Shown: positions 1 through 8,679, numbered from the stretch's first letter. The stretch: 36,780 nucleotides of DNA from Blautia sp. (GCA_023664455.1 JAMPFM010000001.1:359766-396545); one strand, 5' to 3'. Notes: generated by a model from the sequence alone, not told the origin. Program-made: numbers and translations.

Positions 1-150
1 GAGCAGGAATTTCACCTGCTTATATTTCAAGCGCCGAACTGGCGCACTCCTTTATCTAAATAACTGCAAATAGTTCTTATAAAAACATAACCGTTTCCTA
101 AAGCTGGTTCAAAGCTGGAGTAGAGCTTTAGGACAGCTTTGGAACAATAA
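1..150. other. Non-coding stretch with hairpins, downstream of the lipoprotein gene
   Basis: No convincing gene lies here. A short palindrome (GCGCC...GGCGC) sits at 31-45. A 10-bp stem (TCCTAAAGCT with AGCTTTAGGA) spans 96-133, and two further AAAGCT/AGCTTT copies beside it could form alternative pairings. It follows the lipoprotein stop codon on the minus strand, so it may be a 3' processing or termination structure. It has no adjacent T-run, so I do not call it an intrinsic terminator. It also carries one copy of the hsdR-tail repeat at 53-71. Confidence 0.4.
53..71. repeat. 19-bp direct repeat, left copy
   Basis: The 19 bases at 53-71 are identical to 865-883, which is the extreme 3' end of hsdR. 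Read on the minus strand, the left copy also ends in codons for LQLFR and a stop, and the codons before it (YKNY against YTN) look related. Similarity continues weakly for about 12 more bases. The two copies bracket the lipoprotein gene. Confidence 0.8.
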
Positions 151-831
151 TTATTCTTCCCTGCGCTCAAAGACAAACCATTTTTCATTCATATAAACTT
201 CTATAGTATCCCCTTCCCCAAACTGATATCCAAATCCACTTCCAAAATTAGATTGATTATCTTCCATTGGAATTTCACTTCCATCAACTGTAGTCGTTAT
301 TTGCCCATCCATATTACCACAACGAGCAATTGTGTTTTCTTTTCCTGTATCATAATACAGTTTACCATTTACCCTGACCATAGGTATTCTGTCCCACATA
401 GTATTACTTTCTGCTTGTTCTATCACGGTAATTGTATACACTTTTCCTAATTGAGCAGGATATGATTCCATGATATCGCCATTATAGGCAATCTCTATTA
501 AATCACCGACTTGTAATTCAAGTTCTTCTTCATTTGATATGCTAAATTTATCTGCTGAATTAAGTTCCAACGAACCATCTACAGGTTTTACTAAAATTGT
601 GTCATTGTTTCTTTCAATTACTGTTGCTTGAAATGTTACGGATACTTGACTATCATCTGCCTCTCCTTCTGTGTTCGGCGAATATTCAACATTTTCCTCA
701 TCAGACACACCACTGGATATAATTTCTTCCCTATCTGGAAGTACGATGGGATTGCCCTGTTTCCCACATGCGCATAGTGTAATGACAGCTAAACACCACA
801 AATAAATGCTGCTATATAATTTCTTTTTCAT
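151..831 (-). CDS. Predicted lipoprotein of unknown function
   Basis: 226 aa. The N-terminus has lysines, a hydrophobic segment and a lipobox-like LCAC with Cys about residue 22, so it should be exported, lipidated and anchored to the outer face of the membrane. Residues about 30-65 are acidic and Ser/Glu-rich, a typical linker. Residues about 65-140 read like a small beta-barrel (TFQATVIERNNDTILVKP ... GDLIEIAYNG), similar in style to OB-fold or DUF3221-type lipoprotein domains; this is a resemblance, not an identification. The C-terminal part (about 145-226) has further beta-rich sequence with no motif I know. It lies 32 bp beyond the hsdR stop in the same direction and is flanked by the 19-bp direct repeat, so it may have been inserted beside hsdR. 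Confidence 0.75.
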   Translation of the reverse strand: MKKKLYSSIYLWCLAVITLCACGKQGNPIVLPDREEIISSGVSDEENVEYSPNTEGEADDSQVSVTFQATVIERNNDTILVKPVDGSLELNSADKFSISNEEELELQVGDLIEIAYNGDIMESYPAQLGKVYTITVIEQAESNTMWDRIPMVRVNGKLYYDTGKENTIARCGNMDGQITTTVDGSEIPMEDNQSNFGSGFGYQFGEGDTIEVYMNEKWFVFERREE

Positions 832-863
832 GATTGCCTCCTAAAATATTTTATACTACTTTC

Positions 864-3800
864 CTATCTAAATAACTGCAAATTCGTATAAAGCTCGTTT
901 AATATCTGGTCATAAAACGCTTTGACTTTCACATATACCCCGGCTTTCAAAAGCGGCTTAGTAACATTATGTTTAATCGAATCGATAAAATTTTTCCTTC
1001 CCTGCACAATTAAGGTATCGGCTTCCATAACCTCTTTGATATCATGATAAATAAAAACAAGCATTTTCTCTATTTCTGACTTATCGACAGTATATTCTGC
1101 GATTGCATCCTGATAAGTCTTGACAAACGCATAGCTGCCGCCATAAATCTGTGACAATCTGTCGTTTTCGTGATTAATATCCCTTGCCTGTTTTAAAGCT
1201 TCCAGCAATTCATCCGTAATCGCATCTAAATCGGATAAATCAGAAATCGAAAGCTTATGGAAAATTTCCTGGAGTAATTGGTCTAATTTAACGACTTTAA
1301 TATCTTCGTTATTTTTGTTATTTTTGATTTCATGCTGGATTTCCCGCACGGTCTTTTCAAACCTCTGATAGATTGGATTATCTGGCGTGAAGCGTCCTAA
1401 ATCCAATATCAGAATCTTTGTCTTAATAAATTCATACAAAATTTCCACGACCTCATCATTGGAAATTACCCGCATCATATCAAATGTCTTGGTAGACAAA
1501 TTTATAAAATCAATTTTGTCCTGGACAGCCCTGAGCAGTTGTTTATTTTTTTCCGTATCAATCTGTTTCGCATAATCTAGCGCCCTGGAAAGAATAAATT
1601 CTGTTTCACACTCTTTGATACCGTTTAACAACCTGCGGACTTTAAGTAGTGTTTCTTTATTATAGAATGCAAGCTGCCTGGAAAAGCGCTCGGCATTTTC
1701 TGTAGAAATAATATCCTCTAATTCGTCGGCATATTTATGGTATTTCCTATTAATATCCTCTTTATCAATAACAAGCCCTGCCAAAGAGCCTTCATTTTCA
1801 CCGTTTTCCCTAATATCTGCTTCCAATTCCTTGATATAGGCTTCTATTGTATTGTCATATTCTTTCTCGATATCCACAAAATCTACAATATAGCCATATT
1901 TATATAGTTTCCCATTGGGTGACTTATAAGGTCTGTTTACCCTGGATATCGTCTGCAAAAGTGACTGCGCGTGCGGTCCCCTGAGTAAATACATCTTTTT
2001 CAGACGTTTGACATCATATCCGGTTGTAAGCATGAAGTTTACAACAAGCATATCCGGCACCAACGTATCCCGGAAATCTATCTGGTTATTTTTGTTAATC
2101 TGAGACTGAGTCGGATTGTTCTGTTCAGTAATGACAAGCCCGGTGGTAAGTTTGGAATTTTGCCTGAACCATTCATGCACTTTCTTTGCCTGGGGATTCG
2201 TCCTACAGACAATCATGCCGCCAATCGTATTGTCGGAGTTCTGCAGCCTGAAATTTACAAAATCTTTTTCAATAAACGCTCCTAATGCATTGACATACGC
2301 ATCTGACTCAAAAACATCTTTATCGTTTAACTGGTTATCTTCGATATCTAGATTCTTCTTAATTTCCGCTTTGGCAATCGTATCAATATTCTCTTTTTTA
2401 ATGCGAAGCGTATAACCGTCAGCGATGGATTTGTCATAAAAATATTTATGAATATAATCCCCAAATTTCAGATTGGAGCGCTCTTTTCTGGACAATAGCG
2501 GCGTCCCCGTAAGCGCAATATAAACTGCGTCCGCATCGCAGGTCATAAGATTTTTCAGATATTCGCCTGTAGAACAATAGCTTCTATGCGCCTCATCAAT
2601 GAAAAAAATACGCTGTACATTGGCATGATAGTCATTGTGCGCCTCTTCTAACTGACTCTCTAATTTCTGGATATTGGCAACACAAATTTCCCCTATCGTT
2701 TTCATATCAATCCTGGTCGATAAGGGTTTGTTTATTTCTTTTGTAAACTCTTCTTTGTTCTTGCAATTTATGACATTTAGTCCTCGGTTTTTAAACTCTA
2801 TACTGCTCTGTCTGAGTAAATCGATTCTATCCACGATAAAAAAGAATCTTGCATTGACATTCTTTTTCGCATAGTAATCCCTGATAATCCGATTCGCAAA
2901 CGCCGCCAGCCCCGTCTTCCCACTTCCCTGCGTATGCCAGATAATTCCGCCTTTTGTGCCGTTTTCCAGTCTCTCTATAATCTTTCTGGTTGCAAAAAAC
3001 TGCGGATACCGCATAATATGTTTTTCAGGCACTTTTCCACCCAGAAACATCATCCCATACTGCAGAAAATATAAAAATCGTTCTCTATCAAATACCGAAG
3101 TAATAAAACGATTGCACGGCGTCGTAACCTGCATATTTTCCTGAAATTCCGGCGTATCGGCCTGCGCCGTGTTATACCCGCAGTCGCATATGATATCCTT
3201 TACCATATCATCGGACACCTTTTTGTAGGGATAATTTACATGATAAAACTCGTCATCTTCCCTGAAAAAAGAAAAACTTGTATTCTGTCCATTCGGTGTC
3301 GTATAAAAAGAACCCGCTTTGACATCTTCTGCATCGTCCGCATCTTCATATTCCATATTATTGCTAAAAGACACCAATTGGAGCATATTAAAAAATTTTT
3401 TATATTCGGGATTCTGTAGCCTTTGATGAATCATTCTTTCAAATTCTTTTTGGATACCGCCATCATTATTGGGCTTCTTTACTTCTAGAAATGATAACGG
3501 CATCCCATTTATCAGAATCGTTACGTCCGGTCTGAAAGAGCCCGCTTCCGTCCCTTCTACGATACAATAAGGCATCTCATCAACAACCGCAAAATCATTC
3601 TTGCTAATATCCTCAAAATCAATCAATTTTATCCTATCCAACGGGTTAATGAGCCAATGATAAAATTCTTTGCCTAAATCATTGTTTTTCATGACGTTGT
3701 TAATATCCATCAAAATTTCTTTGATTTCATCATAAGAAAAATCTCTTCCATTCACATTCTCTAATGCCGGCTTAAACCTGTTAATAAAAATTTTGGTCTG

Positions 3801-3905
3801 AAAATCTATATCCGCATCTTTGAGAGATTGATATTGATAACCTATTCTAAAAAATTGTATGGTTGCCGGTATTTTCACTCTGGTATCTTCATTAAAAACA
3901 GTCAT
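864..3905 (-). CDS. hsdR: Type I restriction enzyme, R (motor/nuclease) subunit
   Basis: About 1013 aa from the chosen start, the normal length for HsdR. The N-terminal nuclease domain shows the PD-(D/E)xK residues in RPDVTILINGMPLSFLEVKK. A superfamily 2 helicase motor follows: Walker A TQGSGKTGLAAF, DEAH box FFIDEAHRSY and motif III ALTGTP, then motif VI-like LLQTISRVNRPY, and a helical C-terminal region that normally contacts the methylase. In a complete system HsdR translocates DNA and cleaves it away from unmethylated sites recognised by HsdS, with HsdM as methylase. The start at 3905 is preferred over the longer frame at 3989: a GGAGGAG site lies 4 bp upstream, the family sequence begins there, and the longer frame runs into the terminator of the upstream gene. 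No hsdM or hsdS is present, so it is either an orphan or its partners lie outside the window. Confidence 0.95.
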   Translation of the reverse strand: MTVFNEDTRVKIPATIQFFRIGYQYQSLKDADIDFQTKIFINRFKPALENVNGRDFSYDEIKEILMDINNVMKNNDLGKEFYHWLINPLDRIKLIDFEDISKNDFAVVDEMPYCIVEGTEAGSFRPDVTILINGMPLSFLEVKKPNNDGGIQKEFERMIHQRLQNPEYKKFFNMLQLVSFSNNMEYEDADDAEDVKAGSFYTTPNGQNTSFSFFREDDEFYHVNYPYKKVSDDMVKDIICDCGYNTAQADTPEFQENMQVTTPCNRFITSVFDRERFLYFLQYGMMFLGGKVPEKHIMRYPQFFATRKIIERLENGTKGGIIWHTQGSGKTGLAAFANRIIRDYYAKKNVNARFFFIVDRIDLLRQSSIEFKNRGLNVINCKNKEEFTKEINKPLSTRIDMKTIGEICVANIQKLESQLEEAHNDYHANVQRIFFIDEAHRSYCSTGEYLKNLMTCDADAVYIALTGTPLLSRKERSNLKFGDYIHKYFYDKSIADGYTLRIKKENIDTIAKAEIKKNLDIEDNQLNDKDVFESDAYVNALGAFIEKDFVNFRLQNSDNTIGGMIVCRTNPQAKKVHEWFRQNSKLTTGLVITEQNNPTQSQINKNNQIDFRDTLVPDMLVVNFMLTTGYDVKRLKKMYLLRGPHAQSLLQTISRVNRPYKSPNGKLYKYGYIVDFVDIEKEYDNTIEAYIKELEADIRENGENEGSLAGLVIDKEDINRKYHKYADELEDIISTENAERFSRQLAFYNKETLLKVRRLLNGIKECETEFILSRALDYAKQIDTEKNKQLLRAVQDKIDFINLSTKTFDMMRVISNDEVVEILYEFIKTKILILDLGRFTPDNPIYQRFEKTVREIQHEIKNNKNNEDIKVVKLDQLLQEIFHKLSISDLSDLDAITDELLEALKQARDINHENDRLSQIYGGSYAFVKTYQDAIAEYTVDKSEIEKMLVFIYHDIKEVMEADTLIVQGRKNFIDSIKHNVTKPLLKAGVYVKVKAFYDQILNELYTNLQLFR
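865..883. repeat. 19-bp direct repeat, right copy (hsdR 3' end)
   Basis: Second copy of the repeat at 53-71. It contains the last codons (LQLFR) and stop of hsdR. The arrangement, a gene tail duplicated on the far side of a short insert, is what recombination into a gene end leaves behind. Confidence 0.8.
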
Positions 3906-3960
3906 TCTGCTCCTCCATGCCGGACAGGTTGTTGCCACGACACACTTTTCCCGCTTTGCC

Positions 3961-4005
3961 AAAAAATGCCCACAGGCAATCATTTCCACTGCTTACAGGC
4001 ATTTT
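3961..4005 (-). terminator. Intrinsic terminator after the CobW/DUF1980 gene
   Basis: On the minus strand AAAATGCC pairs with GGCATTTT (3998-4005 with 3963-3970). The inner arms pair imperfectly and a run of six T closes the structure. It sits 38 bp after the stop of the gene ending at 4043. It lies inside the over-long hsdR reading frame, which supports the later hsdR start. Confidence 0.75.
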
Positions 4006-4042
4006 CTTATTCTTTCTTCATGAAATCTCTTATGCAATTTTC

Positions 4043-4972
4043 CTACACAAAACTAATAACTTCTTCCTTAGGTTTCGTCGTCTGCTCCACACTGACAGCA
4101 TGAAGCACCGGACCTTCCCCATTATAATCTGCAAAATACTCATTGGATACTTTGGCAGTTACTTTAATCCACTGCTTATCTGTCAATGTATCCGCCTTAT
4201 GATATTCACAGGCAAATCCAAGAAACGCCATATCCTCCGCGCAACAGGTCATTGCCATTCTGCCCGGTACGAAATATCCTTTCGGAAAATTCTTTGGCTT
4301 GAGTACCATCGCCGTAAATTGCACCGTCTTGCCTTCATATCTGCCAATATGGTCTAGGGAATCCAGATACCAGATACCATAGCCTTCATTGTTCAGCTCT
4401 ATGATTGACGCCGCCAAATCATATGGCAAATCATCCTCCATAATCTGATTGACTTCCCCGTTCGCATCTTCAAAGACAATGTCCGCCTTCTGATTAATCG
4501 CCTTGACATTCCGCTTATAATTGCTTAAATCTTCCACGCCGTCGCAACGATTAAAAATAATCAGCTCAGATTTACGCAGCATTTCTGCCAGCAAGGATTT
4601 CATATTGGTAAAATACATCGGAAACGTAGAAGCGTCAATCGTCGTAATCTGCTGCTCTATTGTCCAATGCCACGGCAGTTTCATCTTTTTATAATTCCAC
4701 ATACCGTTATATTCAATAATGATGCGCTCCGGCTTGTGCTTCTTTTCCAGCTCTATCAGATGGGAAGTATTGAACGCTTCTTCCTCGTCAATGACTTCCA
4801 ATACCGTATTGCTCTGTTTCAGAAGTCCTGCCTCGTACTCTATCTCGCCTTCCTCACACAAAATAAGCAGCGTAACTCCTTTGATTTGAAAATAAGGCTG
4901 CGCCAGTGTATAAGTAATAAATTCTGTCTTACCGCTTTCCAGAAAACCATTAATCACATATACCGGTTTCAT
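4043..4972 (-). CDS. CobW/COG0523-like GTPase fused to a YcgQ/DUF1980-like domain
   Basis: 309 aa. Residues 1 to about 170 form a P-loop GTPase related to the CobW/COG0523 metallochaperones: Walker A GFLESGKTEF near residues 9-18, a DAS motif in the Walker B region, and NRCD (about 171-174) as the guanine-specificity N-x-x-D. The CxCC metal motif typical of COG0523 is not visible. The C-terminal third (FVPGRMAMTCCAEDMAFLGFA, then KQWIKVTAKVS) resembles the C-terminal domain of the YcgQ/TIGR03943 proteins, which pair with a YcgR permease under zinc control in Bacillus. The gene lies downstream of the His-rich COG0523 gene in the same direction, so a joint role in metal supply is inferred. No YcgR permease is nearby. 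Confidence 0.75.
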   Translation of the reverse strand: MKPVYVINGFLESGKTEFITYTLAQPYFQIKGVTLLILCEEGEIEYEAGLLKQSNTVLEVIDEEEAFNTSHLIELEKKHKPERIIIEYNGMWNYKKMKLPWHWTIEQQITTIDASTFPMYFTNMKSLLAEMLRKSELIIFNRCDGVEDLSNYKRNVKAINQKADIVFEDANGEVNQIMEDDLPYDLAASIIELNNEGYGIWYLDSLDHIGRYEGKTVQFTAMVLKPKNFPKGYFVPGRMAMTCCAEDMAFLGFACEYHKADTLTDKQWIKVTAKVSNEYFADYNGEGPVLHAVSVEQTTKPKEEVISFV

Positions 4973-5095
4973 GTTCCTATCCGCTCCTCTTTTTTCTCTT
5001 TCTACTTTCCCAGGTATCCTCTACCGTTTAACTTTTTCCTGCTTTTTCAAGCTCTCTCGTCCTTGCGACCTTTTTCTATCTTCTTAGTCCTTCTT

Positions 5096-6205
5096 TTACT
5101 TATGAAACAACTCAGCAAGTTTTTCTTCCTGCAGTTTAGAACCAATCACGCAAATCTTACCCGTCACGTCTGGCTGTCCTGTCCTGATATCGCACTCTCC
5201 CGGAACATAGTCGAAATAAACCCAGCTTCCGTCGCTCGCAGGAACCATCCCTTTTGCACGCAGTACGATGCCGTAGAGTTCTTCCTGCTCTAACTGCGAC
5301 AGCCGCTGTTCAATCTCATCCTTTGTATAGGATATCGGTGTTTCCATTCCCCAGCTTGTAAAAATTTCATCCGCATGGTGGTGATGATGGTCATGCCCTT
5401 CGTGGTCATGGTCATGGTGATGTTCGTGTCCTTCATGTTCGTGCTCATGATGATGGTGTTCGTGCTCCTCATGCTCATGGTCGTGCTCGTGATGGTGTTC
5501 GTGCTCCTCATGCTCATGGTCGTGGTGATGTTCGTGCTCATGATGGTGATGGTGCTCTTCTTCCTCATGATGCGCCATGACTTCCGCCATAAGCTCCTTC
5601 GCCAAATCGTCTGCGCCCTCAATGGTTTCCAGAATATTTTTACCGTCCAACGAATCCCAAGGCGTCGTAATGATGACAGCCTTTTGATTGTGCTCCCTAA
5701 TCATTTCTACGCATGCCGCGATTTTTTCTTCGCTCAGTTTATCCGTCCTGCTGAGAATAATCGTTCCCGCATGTTCTATCTGATTGATGAAAAACTCCCC
5801 AAAATTTTTCAGATACATTTTGCATTTGCAGGCGTCCACTACCGCAACCGCGCTGTTTAAAACAACTTCCGCATCCTGCATGGCTCCCTGCACCGCTTTC
5901 ATGACATCGGAAAGTTTTCCTACGCCGGAAGGTTCGATTAAAACCCGCTCCGGTGTATACACAGACAATACTTCTTTCAGGGAAGCAGCAAAATCCCCGA
6001 CTAAAGAACAACAGATGCAGCCGGAGTTCATTTCTTTAATCTCAATGCCAGCTTCTTTGAGAAATCCGCCATCAATACCAATTTCGCCAAACTCGTTCTC
6101 TATCAGAACCACTTTTGTGTCCGCCAGGGCCTCTTTTAACAGCTTCTTTATCAAGGTTGTTTTTCCGGCGCCGAGAAAGCCGGATACAATATCAATTTTT
6201 GTCAT
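5096..6205 (-). CDS. COG0523 (CobW/YciC-type) metallochaperone GTPase with histidine-rich arm
   Basis: 369 aa. Walker A is GFLGAGKTTLI (residues 9-19), the metal-binding CxCC motif is GCICC (about 62-66), Walker B-like is EPSG, and the guanine motif is SRTDK. After the GTPase domain, residues about 212-277 are almost entirely His with Asp and Glu, a metal-storing arm common in zinc- or nickel-handling members. The C-terminal CobW_C domain (GIVLRAKGMV ... VYFDYVPGE) follows. The family uses GTP hydrolysis to deliver a metal to client proteins; the metal here cannot be read from sequence, though zinc is usual with such arms. The site AAGGCGG just before the ATG supports the start. It is probably the first gene of a two-gene unit with the GTPase at 4043-4972. 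I found no clear Zur box upstream. Confidence 0.93.
   Translation of the reverse strand: MTKIDIVSGFLGAGKTTLIKKLLKEALADTKVVLIENEFGEIGIDGGFLKEAGIEIKEMNSGCICCSLVGDFAASLKEVLSVYTPERVLIEPSGVGKLSDVMKAVQGAMQDAEVVLNSAVAVVDACKCKMYLKNFGEFFINQIEHAGTIILSRTDKLSEEKIAACVEMIREHNQKAVIITTPWDSLDGKNILETIEGADDLAKELMAEVMAHHEEEEHHHHHEHEHHHDHEHEEHEHHHEHDHEHEEHEHHHHEHEHEGHEHHHDHDHEGHDHHHHHADEIFTSWGMETPISYTKDEIEQRLSQLEQEELYGIVLRAKGMVPASDGSWVYFDYVPGECDIRTGQPDVTGKICVIGSKLQEEKLAELFHK
5373..5572 (-). repeat. Low-complexity His/Asp/Glu codon repeats
   Basis: Degenerate internal repeats of CAT/CAC, GAA/GAG and GAC codons encode the His-rich arm of the COG0523 protein. The stretch is repetitive enough to slip, so its length should vary between strains. 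Open frames on the opposite strand here are by-products of the repeat. Confidence 0.85.
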
Positions 6206-6256
6206 ATAACCGCCTTACCTTTCTATGATTCTTTATTTTTTATCATTACTTAGTCT

Positions 6257-6285
6257 ATTTTGCTCTTCTTTTTTTATTCTGTCAA
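6257..6285 (-). promoter_or_regulatory. Sigma-70-type promoter for the COG0523 gene
   Basis: On the minus strand TTGACA (6280-6285) is followed after 17 bp by CAAAAT (6257-6262), about 50 bp ahead of the start codon. The -35 box is perfect and the -10 is weak. Confidence 0.55.
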
Positions 6286-6297
6286 CTTTCCAAGCCA

Positions 6298-7095
6298 CTA
6301 ATCCAGATTCAATTTTTTATCCATCATATACCACGTCAGGAAGTAGAAAATGACGCAGTAAATCAGACTGGATATCATTGTAAACTCCCAAGACGTATCC
6401 AGCAGGGCGGACGCATAGCCGTCATCGACTGTCTCTGCCATCAGCGTAAGCGCCACATAGTAAATCACTGTAAACATTCTCTGTATGAAATAAATCCCGT
6501 AGTAAAATCCGAAAGAGGCCAGCACTTTATGGTTGGACGATAACTGTCCAAGGGAAACGCACGCCGTAATTTTAAGGATTCTGGCAAGCAATGCAAAAAA
6601 AGAAGCAAGTAACGTCATTACTACCGAAAAAGCTGTAATCCTATTTCCTCCATCCACAATCTCAGCATAATATTCATAACTTTTCGCTATGGTCCTTGCA
6701 ACCTCCGACTGGGACGTAAGCAGGAAAGCAGCGGACAAATAAATAATCACGATATTTAGAATCACCCATACCGCGCTGACGACCGATTTGGCTATGATAA
6801 TATGGTGTTTGTCTACCGGAAGCGTATGCAGCAGGTAGCCTTCCTCCCCATAGACGGAAGTATAAAACCGGTAAATCAGATAAATCATCGTGGCAACCGC
6901 AATCACAAACATACTGAGGATATAGGTCAGAATGATAATACCGCCCGTCATAGTTACCAGATAATTATCTGAGTCAAAAAAAGATAATCTGACCGTGATA
7001 TATGCCAATATCGCCATCAGGATTACAAACAAATCCATCGGCACTAACAGTTTCCAGGTTGCCTTCCACTCGTATTTCATCAATTTTCCTAACAT
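6298..7095 (-). CDS. ABC-2-type exporter permease subunit
   Basis: 265 aa with about six hydrophobic membrane spans (about 18-40, 53-78, 102-126, 150-175, 190-215, 235-257). It opens with KYEWKATWKLL, the short cytoplasmic lead typical of ABC-2 permeases in clostridia. Its start overlaps the last codons of the ATPase gene by 7 bp and is preceded by GGAGGTG, so the two are translationally coupled. Together they should form an exporter. The substrate is unknown; related pairs act on peptides, antibiotics or cell-envelope compounds. No GntR regulator of the YtrA type is beside it. Confidence 0.85.
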   Translation of the reverse strand: MLGKLMKYEWKATWKLLVPMDLFVILMAILAYITVRLSFFDSDNYLVTMTGGIIILTYILSMFVIAVATMIYLIYRFYTSVYGEEGYLLHTLPVDKHHIIIAKSVVSAVWVILNIVIIYLSAAFLLTSQSEVARTIAKSYEYYAEIVDGGNRITAFSVVMTLLASFFALLARILKITACVSLGQLSSNHKVLASFGFYYGIYFIQRMFTVIYYVALTLMAETVDDGYASALLDTSWEFTMISSLIYCVIFYFLTWYMMDKKLNLD

Positions 7096-7787
7096 GCAAA
7101 CACCTCCCTGAAGAAACGGTCTATCGATTTTCCTTCCTGCTGCCGGATCTGCTGGGCAGGCGCCTGTAAGATGATGTTTCCATATTTGATAAAAACGACT
7201 TCATCTAAAATGCTTTCCACATCTGAGATCAGATGGGTGGAAAGAAGCACGGTGGCATTTCTGTTATAATTGCTGACAATGGTATGCAGGATATAATCTC
7301 TCGAAGCCGGGTCTACACCGGCAATTGGCTCGTCTAAGACATACAAATCCGCATCCCGGCTCATAACCAGAATCAGCTGCACTTTTTCCTTCGTTCCTTT
7401 AGATAGGTTTTTCAGCCGCTCGTTCGGCGGAATCTGTAATCTATGCAGCATATCGAAGGCTCTTTCCATCCTGAAATCGGGATAAAAATCCTGAAAATAC
7501 TGTACCATTTCCAATACTTTCATACCTGGGTGAAGATAGGTCCGCTCCGGCAGATAAGAAATTCTATATTTGGTCTCAATCCCCGGTCTTTCCCCCGCAA
7601 TCAGGATTTCCCCCGCGCTCGGTTTTAACAAATCGTTCATAAGCTTAATCAGCGTTGTCTTGCCGCTTCCGTTGGGACCTAGCAGCCCGATAATCCGCCC
7701 TCTTTCCAGATTGAGAAAAATATGATTCAACGCTACTTTACCGCCATATGTTTTCGTAAGTCCCATACATTGTACGATTGGCGCCAT
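7089..7787 (-). CDS. ABC transporter ATP-binding subunit
   Basis: About 232 aa from the start at 7787, a normal single-domain size. Walker A is GLLGPNGSGKTTLIK, the signature is NLSKGTKEKVQL (a divergent LSxG, as in the YtrB-like group), Walker B is LYVLDEPIAGVDP, and the switch His lies in LLSTHLI. It supplies ATP-driven power to the permease encoded next. The ATG at 7787 is chosen over 7835: it has a purine-rich AAAGGTGA site, starts at the conserved domain (MAPIVQCMGLTKTYG) and avoids a 29-bp overlap with the upstream gene. Confidence 0.92.
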   Translation of the reverse strand: MAPIVQCMGLTKTYGGKVALNHIFLNLERGRIIGLLGPNGSGKTTLIKLMNDLLKPSAGEILIAGERPGIETKYRISYLPERTYLHPGMKVLEMVQYFQDFYPDFRMERAFDMLHRLQIPPNERLKNLSKGTKEKVQLILVMSRDADLYVLDEPIAGVDPASRDYILHTIVSNYNRNATVLLSTHLISDVESILDEVVFIKYGNIILQAPAQQIRQQEGKSIDRFFREVFAC

Positions 7788-7806
7788 GTTCTTCACCTTT
7801 CCTTTC

Positions 7807-8679
7807 TCATACCGTAATCCGGTAGGACGCTTCAAAGCGCGCTCCCGGCTCTAAATGCTGTCCCCATTCCCGCTCTGACCACGTTCCCGTAAAATCAGCT
7901 GCATCGCATCTTCCATACCAAGGCTCGATACAGATAAAAGGCGCCCGTCTGCCAGGCGGCGACCAGATTCCGAAAAGCGGCGCATCAAAACTCATCGTCA
8001 GATAATGGCTTCCATCCGGCTGCACCAGCGCAACTTTATGCGCCTGATGATGCTCTATCACTAAGGCGTCCCCATCAAATAAATGCTCGGTAATCCACAA
8101 AGCGCCGTTCTCTAACGGATATTCCATCTTTTCCCCGCTGACCAGACCATCTTTTATCAGGCTGGATATCACTTTATCCTTAGCATCAAACCATATCCGA
8201 TAATCGGACTGCTTCGCGCCTTCCCGTATCGGACAGCAAAAAGCGGGATGACCCCCAATCGAAAAATCCAGCCTTTTCTCAGAAGGGTTTTTCACTTTCC
8301 ATTTCACAATCACTTCATTATCCTGAAGCTCATACCCCAGCTCTAAGATAAATGCATACGGATATTTTTTAAACGTTTCTTCATTGGATTCCAGACGAAA
8401 CCATATTTCCCGGTTGGTCTGGCTTTTTAAGGTAAATTCCATATCCCTTGCAAAACCGTGCTGACTCATCGGATACTTTTTATGTTCATGGACATACTCC
8501 CCGCCACGCAGCCCGCCTACCAGGGGAAATAAAACCGGCGACGTGCGATTCCAGAACGCCGGATTCCCATTCCACATATACTCCATACCCGTATCCGTCT
8601 TTTTTAAAGATTTTAATTCTGCTCCCATACTGTCAATCTGTATCGTAATCTGCGCATTTCCAATCTGAAATAGTGCCAT
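7807..8679 (-). CDS. Aldose 1-epimerase family protein (LacX-like)
   Basis: About 290 aa. The beta-sandwich mutarotase fold is indicated by MGAELKSLKK near the N-terminus, SPVLFPLVGGLRGGEY, QHGFARDMEF with the conserved His, and SIGGHPAFCCP. The family interconverts alpha and beta anomers of hexoses; LacX-type members are often of unknown sugar specificity. The start at 8679 is chosen because GAGGAGAGG lies just upstream and the longer frame adds an unrelated 22-residue lead. It is 19 bp ahead of the ABC ATPase gene and probably shares its transcript, though no functional link is obvious. Tandem promoter-like elements lie upstream. Confidence 0.88.
   Translation of the reverse strand: MALFQIGNAQITIQIDSMGAELKSLKKTDTGMEYMWNGNPAFWNRTSPVLFPLVGGLRGGEYVHEHKKYPMSQHGFARDMEFTLKSQTNREIWFRLESNEETFKKYPYAFILELGYELQDNEVIVKWKVKNPSEKRLDFSIGGHPAFCCPIREGAKQSDYRIWFDAKDKVISSLIKDGLVSGEKMEYPLENGALWITEHLFDGDALVIEHHQAHKVALVQPDGSHYLTMSFDAPLFGIWSPPGRRAPFICIEPWYGRCDAADFTGTWSEREWGQHLEPGARFEASYRITV

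Noticed and set aside
3906-3989. Longer hsdR start 28 codons upstream
   Set aside because: It runs through the terminator of the previous gene, lacks a ribosome binding site and adds residues unlike HsdR; the start at 3905 has GGAGGAG.
5290-5860. Long open frames on both strands over the His-rich region
   Set aside because: They are shadows of the CAT/CAC/GAG codon repeats and give Met/Val- or Thr/Met-rich nonsense.
6206-6297. Zur box ahead of the COG0523 gene
   Set aside because: No match to TCGTAATNATTACGA or a close variant; only loose ATGAT/ATCAT half-sites were seen.
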